Shown here piece after piece: positions 22,421 through 33,249 of a stretch of 64,000 nt of DNA. Every line of letters begins with the position of its first letter. The first letter of the stretch is position 1. The notes under the pieces are model-generated. The model did no database searches, was not told the origin of the DNA, and saw only the letters and a program-made list of their open reading frames with translations. The translations under genes and the position numbers were made by a program. Source of the stretch: Adiantum capillus-veneris (taxonomy: Eukaryota; Streptophyta; Polypodiopsida; Polypodiales; Pteridaceae); assembly GCA_014529385.2 (NCBI GenBank), contig CM043969.1, positions 72,504,676 through 72,568,675 of the forward strand, in the 5' to 3' direction.

Positions 22421-22878
22421 ATGGTGGGTGTGGACGTTGTTTCCTTGCTTTTCCCTTTCTTGGCAACCTCAATCCATTTCTCAGCCTCATCTGCTTTGTG
22501 TTGAGTCTTTGTAATAATGTCCACCCATGAAGTCGTCATTTCTTTATGCTGCACTTCCCCCTCTTTGATGGCTCGCACTTGCTCTTTGATTGTGTTGAGT
22601 TCTTCTATTACAGAGGTTTGCAATTCTCCCTCTTCAAGCGTGTTTCGTGATCGTGCCTCAGCGAGCTCCTTCTTGAGTGACGCAATCTCTTCGTCTTGGG
22701 CCGTCACACGATCTCCCATTGCAGTAATCTTGCTTTCTTGGGCCAAAACGCGATCTTCGAGCATTTTTGTTGTCCCTAATAGGTTGCGGTTGATCTTGTT
22801 AATGGTTTCGGTCATTTCTCCTTTGCACTTTTGAACCGCATCTTCTAAGGGGTCGGGCTTATCATTCTGCTTCCTCAT
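22421..22878 (-). pseudogene. LINE ORF1, N-terminal coiled-coil part
   Basis: Frame from an ATG at 22878 to the gypsy insertion point. It is rich in Glu, Lys, Gln and Ala with heptad spacing (for example DRVTAQDEEIASLKKELAEA), predicting a coiled coil as in LINE ORF1 trimerisation domains. It runs in phase into 15676-15250 when the gypsy element and one ATGGT copy are set aside. There is no internal stop in either part. Confidence 0.72.
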
Positions 22879-23198
22879 TTTTGGTCACTGCCAAAAATGA
22901 GAGGATTTTTGCGGCGGAAGGAGACCACACTACACGCACAAGTGCTCCCACATTATGCATACATGTTCTCCCACATTAAGTATACATGGTGTACATTTTC
23001 TGCAATTTCTGCAAATTACAAGAATTGTCCGCTTTCTGCAAACTCTACAATTTCTGAGAAAAAATTGAAATTTGAGTTTTACTGCCTTCTGCTGTACCTG
23101 CCGAGGGGGGGGGTGGTGTTTATGGGTGGGGCCGAGGAGAGGGTGGGGCTGCAGGGAGAACGCGAGGGAGACGGGGCTGGGGGGCTGGGTAGGAGGCA

Positions 23199-23199
<1 letters not shown>

Positions 23200-23248
<49 letters not shown>
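23200..23248. repeat. (GA)n microsatellite
   Basis: A pure GA run in the 3' part of intron 1. A G-run of about 19 lies at 23794-23812. The rest of 22.9-24.0 kb shows no recognised coding sequence. Confidence 0.95.
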
Positions 23249-23250
<2 letters not shown>

Positions 23251-24034
23251 CAACAACCCTTATGTGACCATGGCAGAGGTCACAAGTGCACCCCCCCCTG
23301 CCCCCCACCACACATAGATACAAACCTACTCAGAGGAGGGGGTGCCTGGCTGTCTATATGACTCCAAAAGACCAGGTCGACCTTAAATAATAAAGTGGAG
23401 GAAAGACCCCAAAATAGGGGCGGCCCAATAAAAAAGGGACGCAGGACCAAATCTGGTCTGGCTGGCCAATTTGGCCGGCCGGATAACATGCAGCCTACAT
23501 GCTATGCAAGGGAGGCTAGCCGGGGTGCACACTAGCTTGTACAAGTATGCCATAACCCTAGATGAAGCATCCGAGTGGTGTAACTCTAACAAACCTGAAG
23601 TGATTGGCTTTGGGATTGTGTCATAGCAAAGCAGACGGGCCTTCAGATCCTGCGCCTCATGGCAGCTATTGTGCCAGATACAAGTGTCGCTTTGAGTGCT
23701 GTGGTCTGGTCAGTTTGTCTGGCCCTACCTTGGCTTGTGAATGGAGGCTTAAAGCATTGCAGTTCAGATCCGTGCCCGCCGCGGTTTTTTTTTGGGGGGG
23801 GGGGGGGGGGGGTTGTCTCACTGGGTGTCCCTTCCTGGACTTCATGGTACAGCCTTGGAGTTGAGAGGAAGACAAGCATTGGGAGCTTATTGATGTAAGG
23901 AATTGTTTCTAGCTTCCTCAGAGCTGCACAAAAGAATTTGTCAAACCTTTATTTCTTTCTTTGAGCGCAGAATTATGTTTATTTTACATTTTCAGCTCCC
24001 AGGATCAACACTTCGTTTTGCATGTGTATGCTAG

Positions 24035-24164
24035 CCAGTCCAAAATATACCTGACTTGCCAGATGTTGAAAAGACTGAGGAGGAACTTATTACTCGAAGG
24101 AGACGACTGGAAACATTTTGGAATGCATCACCGTACTTTATTGAAAGGCCTAAAGAAAAATTGA
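24035..24164 (+). CDS. RNA polymerase III subunit RPC7-like, exon 2
   Basis: It starts in phase 0 after TGCTAG and ends in phase 1 before GTATGT (24165). It encodes a leader with IPDLPDVEKTEEELITRRRR, then LETFWNASPYFIERPKEK. The segment SPYFIERP corresponds to the conserved (M)PYFIE box of POLR3G/C31 proteins, which follows the PPPLFP box of exon 1. The exact 5' end is the least certain boundary of the gene. Confidence 0.72.
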
Positions 24165-24248
24165 GTATGTCCTTTGAACTCAATCCTCCATGTTGGAGTT
24201 CACGAGATGAATACAAATTTAATCATTCTGTGCGGGTTTTTTGTGCAG

Positions 24249-24380
24249 CTGGTGTGGCTGCAGAGATAGAAAGGTACTCAGATAAGTATAAACCAAATTA
24301 CAAATCCAAGCGGCCCCCTTTGTCCTCTGTCCTTAAACTCACATCAGCTTACTTTCCTGCTGAGCTACTCGGCCAACAAG
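24249..24380 (+). CDS. RNA polymerase III subunit RPC7-like, exon 3
   Basis: It follows an 84-base intron ending TTTTTTGTGCAG. It encodes GVAAEIERYSDKYKPNYK, then LSSVLKLTSAYFPAELLG. IERYSDKYK matches the IERYSxRY box that lies just after PYFIE in the family. The exon ends in phase 1 before GTGAGT (24381). Exon order and phases agree with one transcript. Confidence 0.75.
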
Positions 24381-24468
24381 GTGAGTTCTGCATACATGTG
24401 GTTTTTGGGAGATTTTCGCTCGTAATTTCAAAGTGCCTTTGTAACTATTTCTGCCTTGCGTTGTGCAG

Positions 24469-24560
24469 CTGAGAAAAAACGTGGGCGTGATGGTCAGTAC
24501 AAAGGAACCTCTCAATGGACCTTGGATGCAAGCTCTCGTAAGAGTGGTATGTGGCTGTAG
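24469..24560 (+). CDS. RNA polymerase III subunit RPC7-like, last visible exon
   Basis: It begins after GTTGTGCAG in the right phase and encodes a basic segment EKKRGRDGQYKGTSQW followed by LDASSRKSG. Reading on gives MWL and a TAG stop at 24558. A consensus-like donor GTATGT sits at 24547 in phase 1, like the two previous junctions, and the acidic C-terminal tail typical of RPC7 proteins is absent. The true transcript may therefore continue to exons I could not find, or this copy may be truncated. Confidence 0.6.
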
Positions 24561-25919
24561 TCCCAACTGGACTGAATGAAGTATTGATCCCCCCTGTGGG
24601 AAGGTGTCTGATTCTATGTACACTTGGAGGCTAGCTGGAAGATAAACTGATGCCACTATGTGTAGTCTCACAATGTAACTTTCTAGAAACGCTACCCTGA
24701 TTATAGTTGTTCAGCTGCCTAGACCCAGGATTTTGTGTGAGATTCATTTGTTTAGAAGGTAGTGTCAGACTAGTTCATGAGCCAAAGTAGCATTTTGTTT
24801 GTCCATGCATTATAAAGCAGAGAACTTCCTTCTGGTTTGTGAACTTTAGTCTCAAACTACAGAAAGAGGTGCTACAACTACAGAATGCCCTATGGTTTGA
24901 TAGGGACACCACTTATCTATACAGACCATCTGGAAACTCTCTTTTGCTGGGTCAACCATAGAGAGGCAAGCATCAACAGGCATAAGTTTGGGCTATTGCG
25001 ACAATAATTTTTGTAGCCTACTCGTTTTTAGAATGCTTTACCTTTAGAAAAGTGTTGAGATGTGAAATGTTTGAGTTAAGGCTGAAGACATATCATCAAA
25101 TTCGAAGGGTGCAGGAAGGTCTTAGCTTGCAAAAGGTAGTCTTTACTCTTGGCTCAATGCCTACGTAGTAGGGAGGCCTTTATTTTGAACTTTGACTTGA
25201 GATGTCTATGAGTCCTCATACGAAACAAACCAAAAACTAGAGCTGAAGGCTTACATTACTAGGCTGGTGTTTTATCACATGCTATGAACAACAATAATTC
25301 TAGAGATGGGCAACTTTGTAAATATGTATTTGGTATAGATCATGGCATGTACTTTGGTTACTAGAGACTTATATATACATGGTCTACAAAAATAACCGAG
25401 AGCATAACTTTAGCAAAGCCATGTACAACAAGCAGTAAAACAATTGCTATCGAGTGAGGTGGCAAGTTAAGTGTGCTATTACTTTATGTAGGTAGACCCG
25501 TCACAAAGAGCGTATCTTTGTATTCTACATGTACTTGTGATGAATGTAGAGATAATGGTTGTAGGGTTTTGGTTTCTAAGAGCGTGCATTTCAAGGCCCA
25601 CTTAGTGGCAATACTCTACTACTATAGTGCTTTACCTTAAATTATTGTAATCTTCTACTCATTCGGCTTCTGGCAATGGACAAGCATTGTGTGTTTCTTG
25701 CACTAGAGGGAGGAGTCCATGGGCATGTCCATGATGGGCTCCTGTGAAACACGAGGCATCAAGAGACCCTGTTGCTTATTATGGGGGACCTTAAACCTTT
25801 TGACAAGTAGCACACTTAGTTAGATTGAAATAAAGATCATTTTAAGGACTTGTGCACCATAGAAATCTGTACTTATGTAGTCTGTCCATGAGAATGTATG
25901 TACACAGAAACAAACGAAC
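24561..25919. other. Host-gene 3' region or intron, nothing recognised
   Basis: AT-leaning unique sequence with no coding frame of interest. I looked for an acidic RPC7 C-terminal exon on the plus strand and did not find one. Confidence 0.5.
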
Positions 25920-26361
25920 GGGGTCTCTTGTGATAGTTCGGACAGTGAGAGAAAAAGAAAGAAGACCAAGGTGTTCAAGGATGTGGGTCAAACAATTAAG
26001 TTTGACACGTTTCAAGCTACAAGCACACTCATCGAGCCGTTGCATTTATATAGTAGTCTGACATCGTCTTTTCGGGAGGTCGATTCTTGGAAGCCTCCAA
26101 GGTACGAAGGGCGGTGACTTATGTGAAAGGTAACGCCTAGACATGGTGGTCTACTCTATTGTTGCACAAAGAAGCATCTAAGAAGTGGATAAAATTCAAG
26201 AGAATTTTCACTTCAAGAGGGTTAACCGAAGAATATGAAGAAGATGTCATCACGGCTTGGCATCATTTGAGAATGAAAACGGAAGACACTTTAGCTGCCT
26301 ATTACCAGATGTTTTGGGATACCTTTTTGCCAGTGTCCTCTTTTCGAAGGATCACCTTGAA
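25920..26361 (+). pseudogene. Gypsy gag fragment, upstream half
   Basis: In broken frames the plus strand reads KTKVFKDVGQTIKFDTF, then a WW-motif region and KKWIKFKRIFTSRGLTEEYE, then SSFRRITLN. This parallels the gag core of the 6.74-kb element (ALKFDTFSG, WLKFKRLFISSWL, SSFKKISF). It is cut at 26361 by the LTR element with duplication TTGAA, and resumes at 30722 with EEIERFCCGLPKENLQYC. No LTR belonging to this older copy was found. Confidence 0.7.
26357..26361. other. Target-site duplication TTGAA, left copy
   Basis: It matches 30717-30721 exactly and abuts the TG of the left LTR. Confidence 0.93.
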
Positions 26362-27534
26362 TGTTACGTGACACATCCAACCCTATGTGTCCATGGACAA
26401 GCTACAGCATGATCAGGGTTCAGTCAGTCCAGTCAGTCTAGATTAGAAGTGATCTGGCACTTTTTGTGAGTCTATTAGACCGTGCATGCCCAGTCACTAA
26501 GCATAGATGCATATCCTCTGGTTGCACACAGCATGATCATCAGTATTCCCATCAGAATTCATTAGAATCAGTTAGGGGATTTTTCCAATGCATTTAGCCT
26601 ATTTTACCTAGTTTTGGTATTTTTCACTTATTAATTTAAGTGACTTTCCAACAAAAGTAGGTAGGGCAATTTTGCTAAGTTAATATATAAGTAAACCCAA
26701 GTTAGCACTTTCTGGCAGAAGAGGCAGCAGGAGCACATGCTCAACAGGCATCTTCTCAGCAAGAACTCAGCAAGATCCCCTTCATCACCTAGCGTTTTCA
26801 ACAAGCAATTCATCGCCAGCATCTTGCATAGTCTAGCGTTTTCCAGATCGCCCTCCAAGCTGCAGACCCACTTGCGTTTTCAGCTTTGGTTGGACCAGAA
26901 CAACTCCATACCCCTAGCGTTTTGGAGTGCCATCACAGCTGCAGGTAAACAGTGTTTTCAGCCCAAACAAAGAAGATCCACATCAGCGTTTTTGGTAGCA
27001 AAAACGCAGCCCTAGTACCTGCAGATACTCAGTATTTTCAGCATTCAAAAACGCAGCCATTCAGCGTTTTTCCAGCAGGCCCAACAGTGTTTTTTCAGCA
27101 TAAAAAATGCAGCCACAACGGTCATTTTCAGCCACCGAAACAGCACCGAATTTCAGTAGTTAGAAGACCACAGATTTCAGCCCTAAAGTTGTCTCGTCAT
27201 CACCGTCGTCGTCATTGGCATAGTCCCAAGTTGCATCAGTCCATTGCATCCGCATTGTACCACTTTGTGCAATCATAAGTAGAGCACTCTCGCCGACGAG
27301 AGTGGGGCCTTCGAAGGAGGGTTTTACAACGTCTGTGGTGTCGTATCTCTCTTTTCTCTCTATCTCTCAGTCTCATACACTTGCACGCACAATGTTCATT
27401 CACTTTGTTGTGACCATAGCACTTTCCATTAAGAACGGAAGGCTCTCCTTTCCATAAGAACAAAAAGGAACCTTGAGCACAGTTCGGAGCACTCATCTTG
27501 AGCAAAGCGTAACAATCATTCCGCTGCACCTACA
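26362..27534 (+). repeat. 5' LTR of the non-autonomous element
   Basis: It starts TGTTACGTGACAC and ends CTGCACCTACA. The body contains many CAGCGTTTT / AAAACGCAGCC motifs (about 26790-27150), then a CT-rich stretch (27345-27370) of the type expanded into (GA)n elsewhere. Confidence 0.93.
26684..26690 (+). promoter_or_regulatory. TATA box of the 5' LTR
   Basis: TATATAA in an otherwise mixed-sequence U3. The same heptamer is at 29865-29871 in the 3' LTR. A start of transcription some 30 bases downstream is inferred. Confidence 0.55.
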
Positions 27535-27535
27535 T

Positions 27536-27547
27536 TGGTATCAGAGC
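27536..27547 (+). other. Primer-binding site, initiator tRNA-Met
   Basis: TGGTATCAGAGC, one base after the LTR end at 27534. Confidence 0.92.
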
Positions 27548-27735
27548 TTTGGCAGTGTTCTGTATCACTCAAGGAAAGAACCACAAGAACCACTAGAATT
27601 TTTTTTGCTTGTTGAGGTCGCACGAACCCAAGTTCGCTTGGGCGTGTCGATTCCTAATCATGTTTTGTTGAAGAGTGACAGGAATCCCAAGAAAGAAGGG
27701 CTTGTCCAGCCTCCCCTTGTGTCTCTTTTCACTCA

Positions 27736-28134
27736 TTGAGAGCGGACCGTGCACTTAGTGGCCGGCCAATCGACGTGAGGTGGGAAAAAGCAAACCTTGG
27801 TGTGAGCGCAAGGCTGCCAAGGGGTGCGCCCGCGGAAAAGAGTAGAACTCGGGTGAAGAGAAGATCCTTCTCCAACGCGATTTGCAAGCGAAAGAACACC
27901 TCAAGAACCTCAAGATCCTCGAGAACCCAAGAACCCAAGAACCCAAGACCCCCCAGAACCCAAGTTCCTCGTGAACTTAAGAACCCACAAGAACCCACGA
28001 TTGCAGAATGGTCATCACTTGAAGCGGAATGGATACTTCGCTTGGAGGTGATGAGCATGAGAGAGGCGAAGAAGAATTTTCCCCACCAGGAGGTTTTTCT
28101 GACCCTTCCCCGTCTACGTCAAGGATTGTACTAA
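27736..28134 (+). pseudogene. Leader-region frame of the non-autonomous element
   Basis: An open frame of about 130 codons between the primer-binding site and the main frame. It is Arg/Pro/Ser-rich with a repeated RTQEPKNP-type segment (about 27900-27990, from AAGAACCCA repeats). No domain is recognised. It overlaps the start of the main frame in another phase and may not be translated. Confidence 0.3.
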
Positions 28135-28139
28135 CTCCT

Positions 28140-29528
28140 ATGGAGGCTTTGGAGCAATTGTTTCTGAAACAGAATTTATAACGCGAAAAAAGAGATGCAG
28201 AAAGAACGGCAGAAATGAAACGCAGACACGCAGAAGACAAAGCAGAAAGAGAAGCCTAAAGAAAGGCAAGACAAGAACGGCACGACCGACACATGCAAGA
28301 GTTCTTGCGACTCTTGTCTCCCGTGCCGACACAGATGCAAGAGATTCAGGAGACGGAGACTCTCTCAGTCTCTTCTTCTCCAAAGCATGACACACAAGAT
28401 TTGCATGATTGTCAGAAGCATGATGATTTGATTGACAATGATTTGCATGATGATTTGATTGACAATGATTTGCATGATGAATTGATTGACAATGATCCGC
28501 ATAATGATTTGGATGCCAATGACAAGCATGATGATTTGCATGATCAAGATGTGATTTCTCACAAGCATGATGAGTTGCATGAAGATGATGTGATTGTTCA
28601 CAAGGATAATGTGTTAGTTGATGCTTTTTCTAGCGAAGCTAACCTCGTTGTAGATTCAATCAATCACGAAGAACCGATCTTGGCTTTCGAGTCGAGGTCC
28701 AAAGAACCCCCACAGTACGATTCGATCATTCAGGAAGAAGCGATCTTGGCTCTCAAGCCTAGGTCCAAAGAACCCTCACAGGAAGTATTATGTGTTCGCA
28801 TGATTGATACGCACGCATTGTTCAAGTGTTTCATTCGTGATCATTTCCTGTATTTTAGTTAGCGTCTTTATGTGATCCCTTTTACTAGGCATGACATATT
28901 TTACGTTGAGCACGTTTCACTCATGGATGAGCACGAATGTATGCGGATTTTTCATGAAAATTTGAAAAGTATGTATGTAAGGAAGTCACATTCCATGTCT
29001 CTTCCTTGGCATGACACATTTGTAGACAGAGTACATGAAAGTATGCGCACCAAGCATGGGCATTTCCGTTGTGAATTGCCAAAGTTGATTGCTCTAGATC
29101 ATAACAGAAAGATTCGATCTAAGTGTTTGCATGTATCTGGTGAACGATTTAGCACTCCGTCTCTATGTTCATCTACATTGCATACACAGTCTTTAGCGAA
29201 GACAAGATTTTTTTCACTCACTTTACATGGAATGGGTATGTTCATGTTTTTGTGTTGGAAGTTGTTTCAGGAATTTTCAGCCATGGAGATTCTTAAAGAA
29301 GGAAGAAGCAGGTCTCTAGACGAAGTTGAAGCATCAAAGGAGCCACAGAAGACTTTGTGTCGCTTTCGGCGCGGCCCAAAGAAGCAAGCGTTGCAGACCT
29401 TTATGAAGTTCAAGTACCGCACGACCCACACATCAGAGTGGGCCGGCGAAGAGTCCCTTCCAGGATTCCGGATGCTATTGGCGATCTCCCTCGACGCCGT
29501 ACAGTTCGGTACCAGTACCTCACTTTGA
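28140..29528 (+). pseudogene. Internal protein of the non-autonomous element (unknown, gag-position)
   Basis: A single phase from MEALEQLFLKQ (28140) to a TAG ending at 29528, interrupted by two TAA codons near the start and one TAG at 28860. Order: a charged helical region (REKRDAERTAEMKRRH) like a gag coiled coil; MQEFLRLLSPVPTQMQEIQE; then about five copies of a 9-residue acidic unit, HDDLIDNDL (28416-28550); then two copies of an EEPILAFESRSKEP-type unit; then a Cys/His-containing region without a zinc-knuckle pattern. Its position after the primer-binding site suggests a gag role. No homologue was recognised. Confidence 0.55.
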
Positions 29529-29539
29529 AAAGGAGGGGA

Positions 29540-30716
29540 TGTCACGTGACACATCCAACCCTATGTGTCCGTGGACAAGCTACAACATGATCAGGGTTCA
29601 GTCAGTCCAGTCAGTCTAGATTAGAAGTGATCTGGCACTTTTTGTGAATCTATTCGTAGACCGTGCATGCCCAGTCACTGAGCATAGATGCATATCCTCT
29701 GGTTGCACACAGCATGATCATCAGTATTGCCATCAGAATCCATTAGAATCAATCAGGGGATTTTTCCAGTGCATTTAGCCTATTTTACCTAGTTTTGGTA
29801 TTTTTCACTTATTAATTTAAGTGACTTTCCAACAAAAGTAGGTAGGGAAATTTTGCTAAGTTAATATATAAGCAACCCAAGTCAGCACTTTCTGGCAGAA
29901 GAGGCAGCAAGAGCACATGCTCAACAGGCATCTTCTCAGCAAGAACTCAGCAAGATCCCCTTCATCACCTAGCGTTTTTAACAAGCAATTCATCGCCAGC
30001 ATCTTCCGTAGTCTAGCGTTTTCCAGATCGCCCTCCAAGCTGCATACCCACTTGCGTTTTCAGCTTTGGTTGGACCAGAACAACTCCATACCCCTAGCGT
30101 TTTGGAGTGCTATCACAGCTGCAGGTAAACAGTGTTTTCAGCCCAAACAAAGAAGATCCACATCAGCGTTTTTGGTAGCAAAAACGCAGCCCTAGTACTT
30201 GCAGATACTCAGTATTTTCAGCATTCAAAAACGCAGCCATTCAGCGTTTTTCCAGCAGGCCCAACAATGTTTTTTCAACCTAAAAAATACAGCCAAAATG
30301 GTCATTTTCAGCCACCGAAACAGCCCCGAATTTTAGCAGTTAGAAGAACACAGATTTCAGCCCTAAAGTCGTTGTCGTCATCACCGTCGTCGTCATTGGC
30401 ATAGTCACAAGTTGCATCAGTCCATTGCATCCGCATTGTACCACTTTGTGCAATCATAAGTAGACCACTCTCGCCGACGAGAGTGGGGCCTTCGGAGGAG
30501 GGTTTTACAACGTCTCTGGTGTCGTATCTCTCTTTTCTCTCTATCTCTCAGTCTCATACACTTGCACGTACAGTGTTAATTCACTTTGTTGTGACCATAG
30601 CACTTTCCATTAAGAACGGAAGGCTCTCCCTTCCATAAGAACAAAAAGGAACCTTGAGCACAGTTCGGAGCACTCATCTTGAGCAAAGCGTAACAATCAT
30701 TCCGCTGCACCTAACA
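29540..30716 (+). repeat. 3' LTR of the non-autonomous element
   Basis: It starts TGTCACGTGACAC after the purine tract and ends CTGCACCTAACA. It is very similar to 26362-27534, with scattered differences of a few per cent by eye. Confidence 0.93.
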
Positions 30717-30721
30717 TTGAA

Positions 30722-31101
30722 GGAGGAGATTGAGAGGTTTTGTTGCGGACTACCAAAAGAGAATCTACAGTATTGTGTGAAGCAAAAGTCAGATACCATT
30801 TAGAGGCTTAATGGGACGTGACAAGGATGGTTTTGGTGTGCATGCCTGCTCATTGACCTATCCTATGGACAATATTGTGTGAAGCAAAAGTCAGATACCA
30901 TTTAGAGGCTTATGGGACATGACAAGGATGGTTGTGGTATGCATGCCGGCTCATTGACCTAGCATCTGCCTCAACCGGGCAAGAGTCTTACAAGGGAAAG
31001 CAGAATCAAAAGAAGACATCCACAGGGCGCAAATTGACAGAAGAGCAATGTTGAGTACTTCAAAGACGGCAAGTGTTACGGTTGTGGTGAGCAAGGTGTA
31101 T
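30722..31101 (+). pseudogene. Gypsy gag fragment, downstream half with zinc-knuckle start
   Basis: Continues 25920-26361 after the TTGAA insertion. EEIERFCCGLPKENLQYC and KQKSDTI are followed by a stop, an internal direct duplication (about 30764-30820 and 30872-30930), and then KDGKCYGCGEQG. The last is the first half of a CCHC knuckle. It breaks off into unrelated sequence near 31101. Confidence 0.7.
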
Positions 31102-31648
31102 TTTTAGCTACGGTTACAGATAAATGAAAATGATTACTTACGGCTATAGATAAATGAAAATGATTTTTGTGCACACAGAATGAATATATGAATTTATTGG
31201 TACCAATTAGTTATGAACGTGTAATTTTCCGGTGCAAGGTGCCATCTGAAAAATTATCCGTATCCGGATGGTATGATAAGTAGAACAATAGCTAGATGTA
31301 GTGCAGAATAGTTCAGAACAACCAGATGAATAAGATGATGTCCTCAGTTTGCTCAGAAAAGCTATAATTTAATAGTTTTGCGGTGGCTGCCCACGAACCA
31401 GCCAGACATAGTGGAAACGACCCGACGGGAGTCGACAGAGTGAGACGGAAGAGATATAAAATCGGCTGGGTCAATAATGCCCAGATTGGCTAGAAAACTT
31501 GGATTTTATGCGTATTTTTAAGTGAAAGGTTTAAAACCTTTAAAAACAAGCGGCTGGGCCAGTTTGAACGCGGCCAAATAAAATGAATTAAAAAAAACTT
31601 AACCATAGCGTGAGAAAAACTGCAAGAGCAGTGTAGAAAGTTTGCAAG

Positions 31649-31685
<37 letters not shown>

Positions 31686-31829
31686 CCCCCCATTTCTCTT
31701 GCCAGGCTATAAGAGTGTGTAGCGCTACTAGATTAGGGGCTTTTGGCAGTAGTTTCCACCCACGTATAGAGTTTCTCTCTCAGCTCTCAGTTCAACCGAT
31801 TCTCTCTCATCACGATTCTCTTACTCTGG
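31102..31829. other. No recognisable gene; (CT)n tract
   Basis: It contains a short direct repeat (TAGATAAATGAAAATGATT near 31118 and 31148) and a CT microsatellite at 31651-31682 followed by C8. No coding similarity was seen. Confidence 0.5.
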
Positions 31830-33121
31830 TGTCACGAGGACGTGGCAATTGCTAACCTTAGTTGTTGGTTTCTTTCCGATGATTTTTATTTAATTTTTGG
31901 GACCCTCTTCTTGAAGTTGCAAATGGCCAGACATTGTAGTGTGAAACGGCCGATGACTGAGGGTTTCACCCGCAGACAAGGTCTTGTCGCCACGAGTTGA
32001 TCGGGCCGATTGGCACTCGAATCCGAGCAGTAAAAGTATGTCTAGGCTCAGTTCAAAGTCATTTAGGCCCCCTCGCTACACTTGTAAGTCGGTGGGTACT
32101 AGGAAATTGCTCAAAAGAGGCAAAGTGGACACATGGCGGCTCCTGAGCAGTTTTCCTAGCTTGCATGAAGAGGGGAGGCTGATTTTTTTCATTAAGTGAC
32201 CTACAGAATGTGTGTGAGTAGTTGGTGCAGGTGATGAAGCTTTAATGGAAAGCTTGCCTTCTCCCTTACACTATGTAGTGCGACGATTCCGCTCTCGTGC
32301 ACCACTCTCCCCTTTTGAATACAGAATCGTGATGCCCCGCTCGAGGGCTATTCATCTGTATGTACAGTTATGTGGGTTCATGTGCGTATGCAGAGGCAAG
32401 AGCCTCTTGTTCAGGTACTGGATTAGCTAATTGCTAATCCCCCGCAGGTGTAGGTGAATTTGGAGAGATTTCTCGCGAGAAATCTCGTATAATTCAGAGG
32501 GCAAGTAGCCCAATAGGTACGGGAGTACGAGGGCTCGCTACGGATGCGTTTGGCTCGCGAAACAGAGCCCAAAACAGGAAATTACAGCCTGCTGTGAAAA
32601 TTTGCAGGTTTAGGGTTTTGGCCCTAATTGGTCTCTAATACCCCCAGGAGGTCTGGGGAAGCGAGGGGATCGTTAAATAGGTGATTTGGCGCAATTTCAG
32701 GGCAAAAAAACAAAGAATTCAGCATGCTGCAGATTCTCGCCAAGTTTTGTAAAGTGTACATATGCGCTAGGAAAGTCATCCATTACGTGGGGATTTTGTC
32801 CGGGAAGTTTCCTAGTACAGTTATGCTGCCGAAATCGGGCCAAAACAGGTTTTTTATCAGCCCGGATTATGCGGGACAGCTCGTAGGAAATCACAGGTTT
32901 TATTTCCTTTTTGATAAGAATAAAGAAATCCCGAAAGGGGCGCCGGTCTTCGGGGCCTACAGGTCGTCGACGTTCACTTGGAGCGCTCTAGCTTCCAAGC
33001 CGTGTATGTTCGAAGTGTTAATTCTAGTTACAGGCTTTATCTGCAAGTTTCTCTGTGTCCTAAAATCTAAAGTAAAGTTTCGGGTGAAAACCAAAGTCTA
33101 CCGCCGTACGGGCCGGTTTTA
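31830..33121 (+). mobile_element. LTR-like unit A (same superfamily as the 8.7-kb element, opposite strand)
   Basis: Its plus strand matches the reverse complement of the 34241-35715 LTR over long blocks: GGATTAGCTA...CTAATCC, GGCAAGTAGCCC, CAGGTTTAGGGTTTTGGCCC, ATTCTCGCCA and GTTATGCTGCCGAAATCGGG. The shared motif AAAGAAATCCCGAAAGGGGC is at about 32926-32945. It ends at GGCCGGTTTTA, matching the other LTR's end. The start is approximate. It is highly diverged and no duplication was found. Confidence 0.65.
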
Positions 33122-33249
33122 CTCTGGTGAAGGCCATTTAGAGGCTCTGACGCGTGCGGCGGAGGTAGGGTGCAGCCATAGGAGCTTGTGTGTGTCACCA
33201 GGAGGTGTATTTTTCATGCTGCCTTCTTTAAATATGTACTAGATATTTT

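Larger units (their letters stand above)
26362..30716 (+). mobile_element. LTR retrotransposon without pol (non-autonomous), 4.36 kb
   Basis: It has LTRs of 1173 and 1177 bases, an initiator-Met primer-binding site (27536-27547), a polypurine tract AAAAGGAGGGGA (29528-29539) and flanking TTGAA duplications. The 2.0-kb interior has no protease, polymerase or integrase. It has one decayed plus-strand frame with coiled-coil and HDDLIDND repeats. It must have been mobilised by proteins from another element. A solo LTR of the same family is at 9926-11205, and diverged relatives are near 45.0-45.9 and 58.5-59.7 kb. Confidence 0.92.

Noticed and set aside
23995-24034. Acceptor TTTTCAG at 23994-23995 for exon 2
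   Set aside because: It has the better pyrimidine tract, but in the phase required by exon 1 it brings TAG at 24032-24034. The in-phase acceptor at 24034 is kept, with lower certainty.
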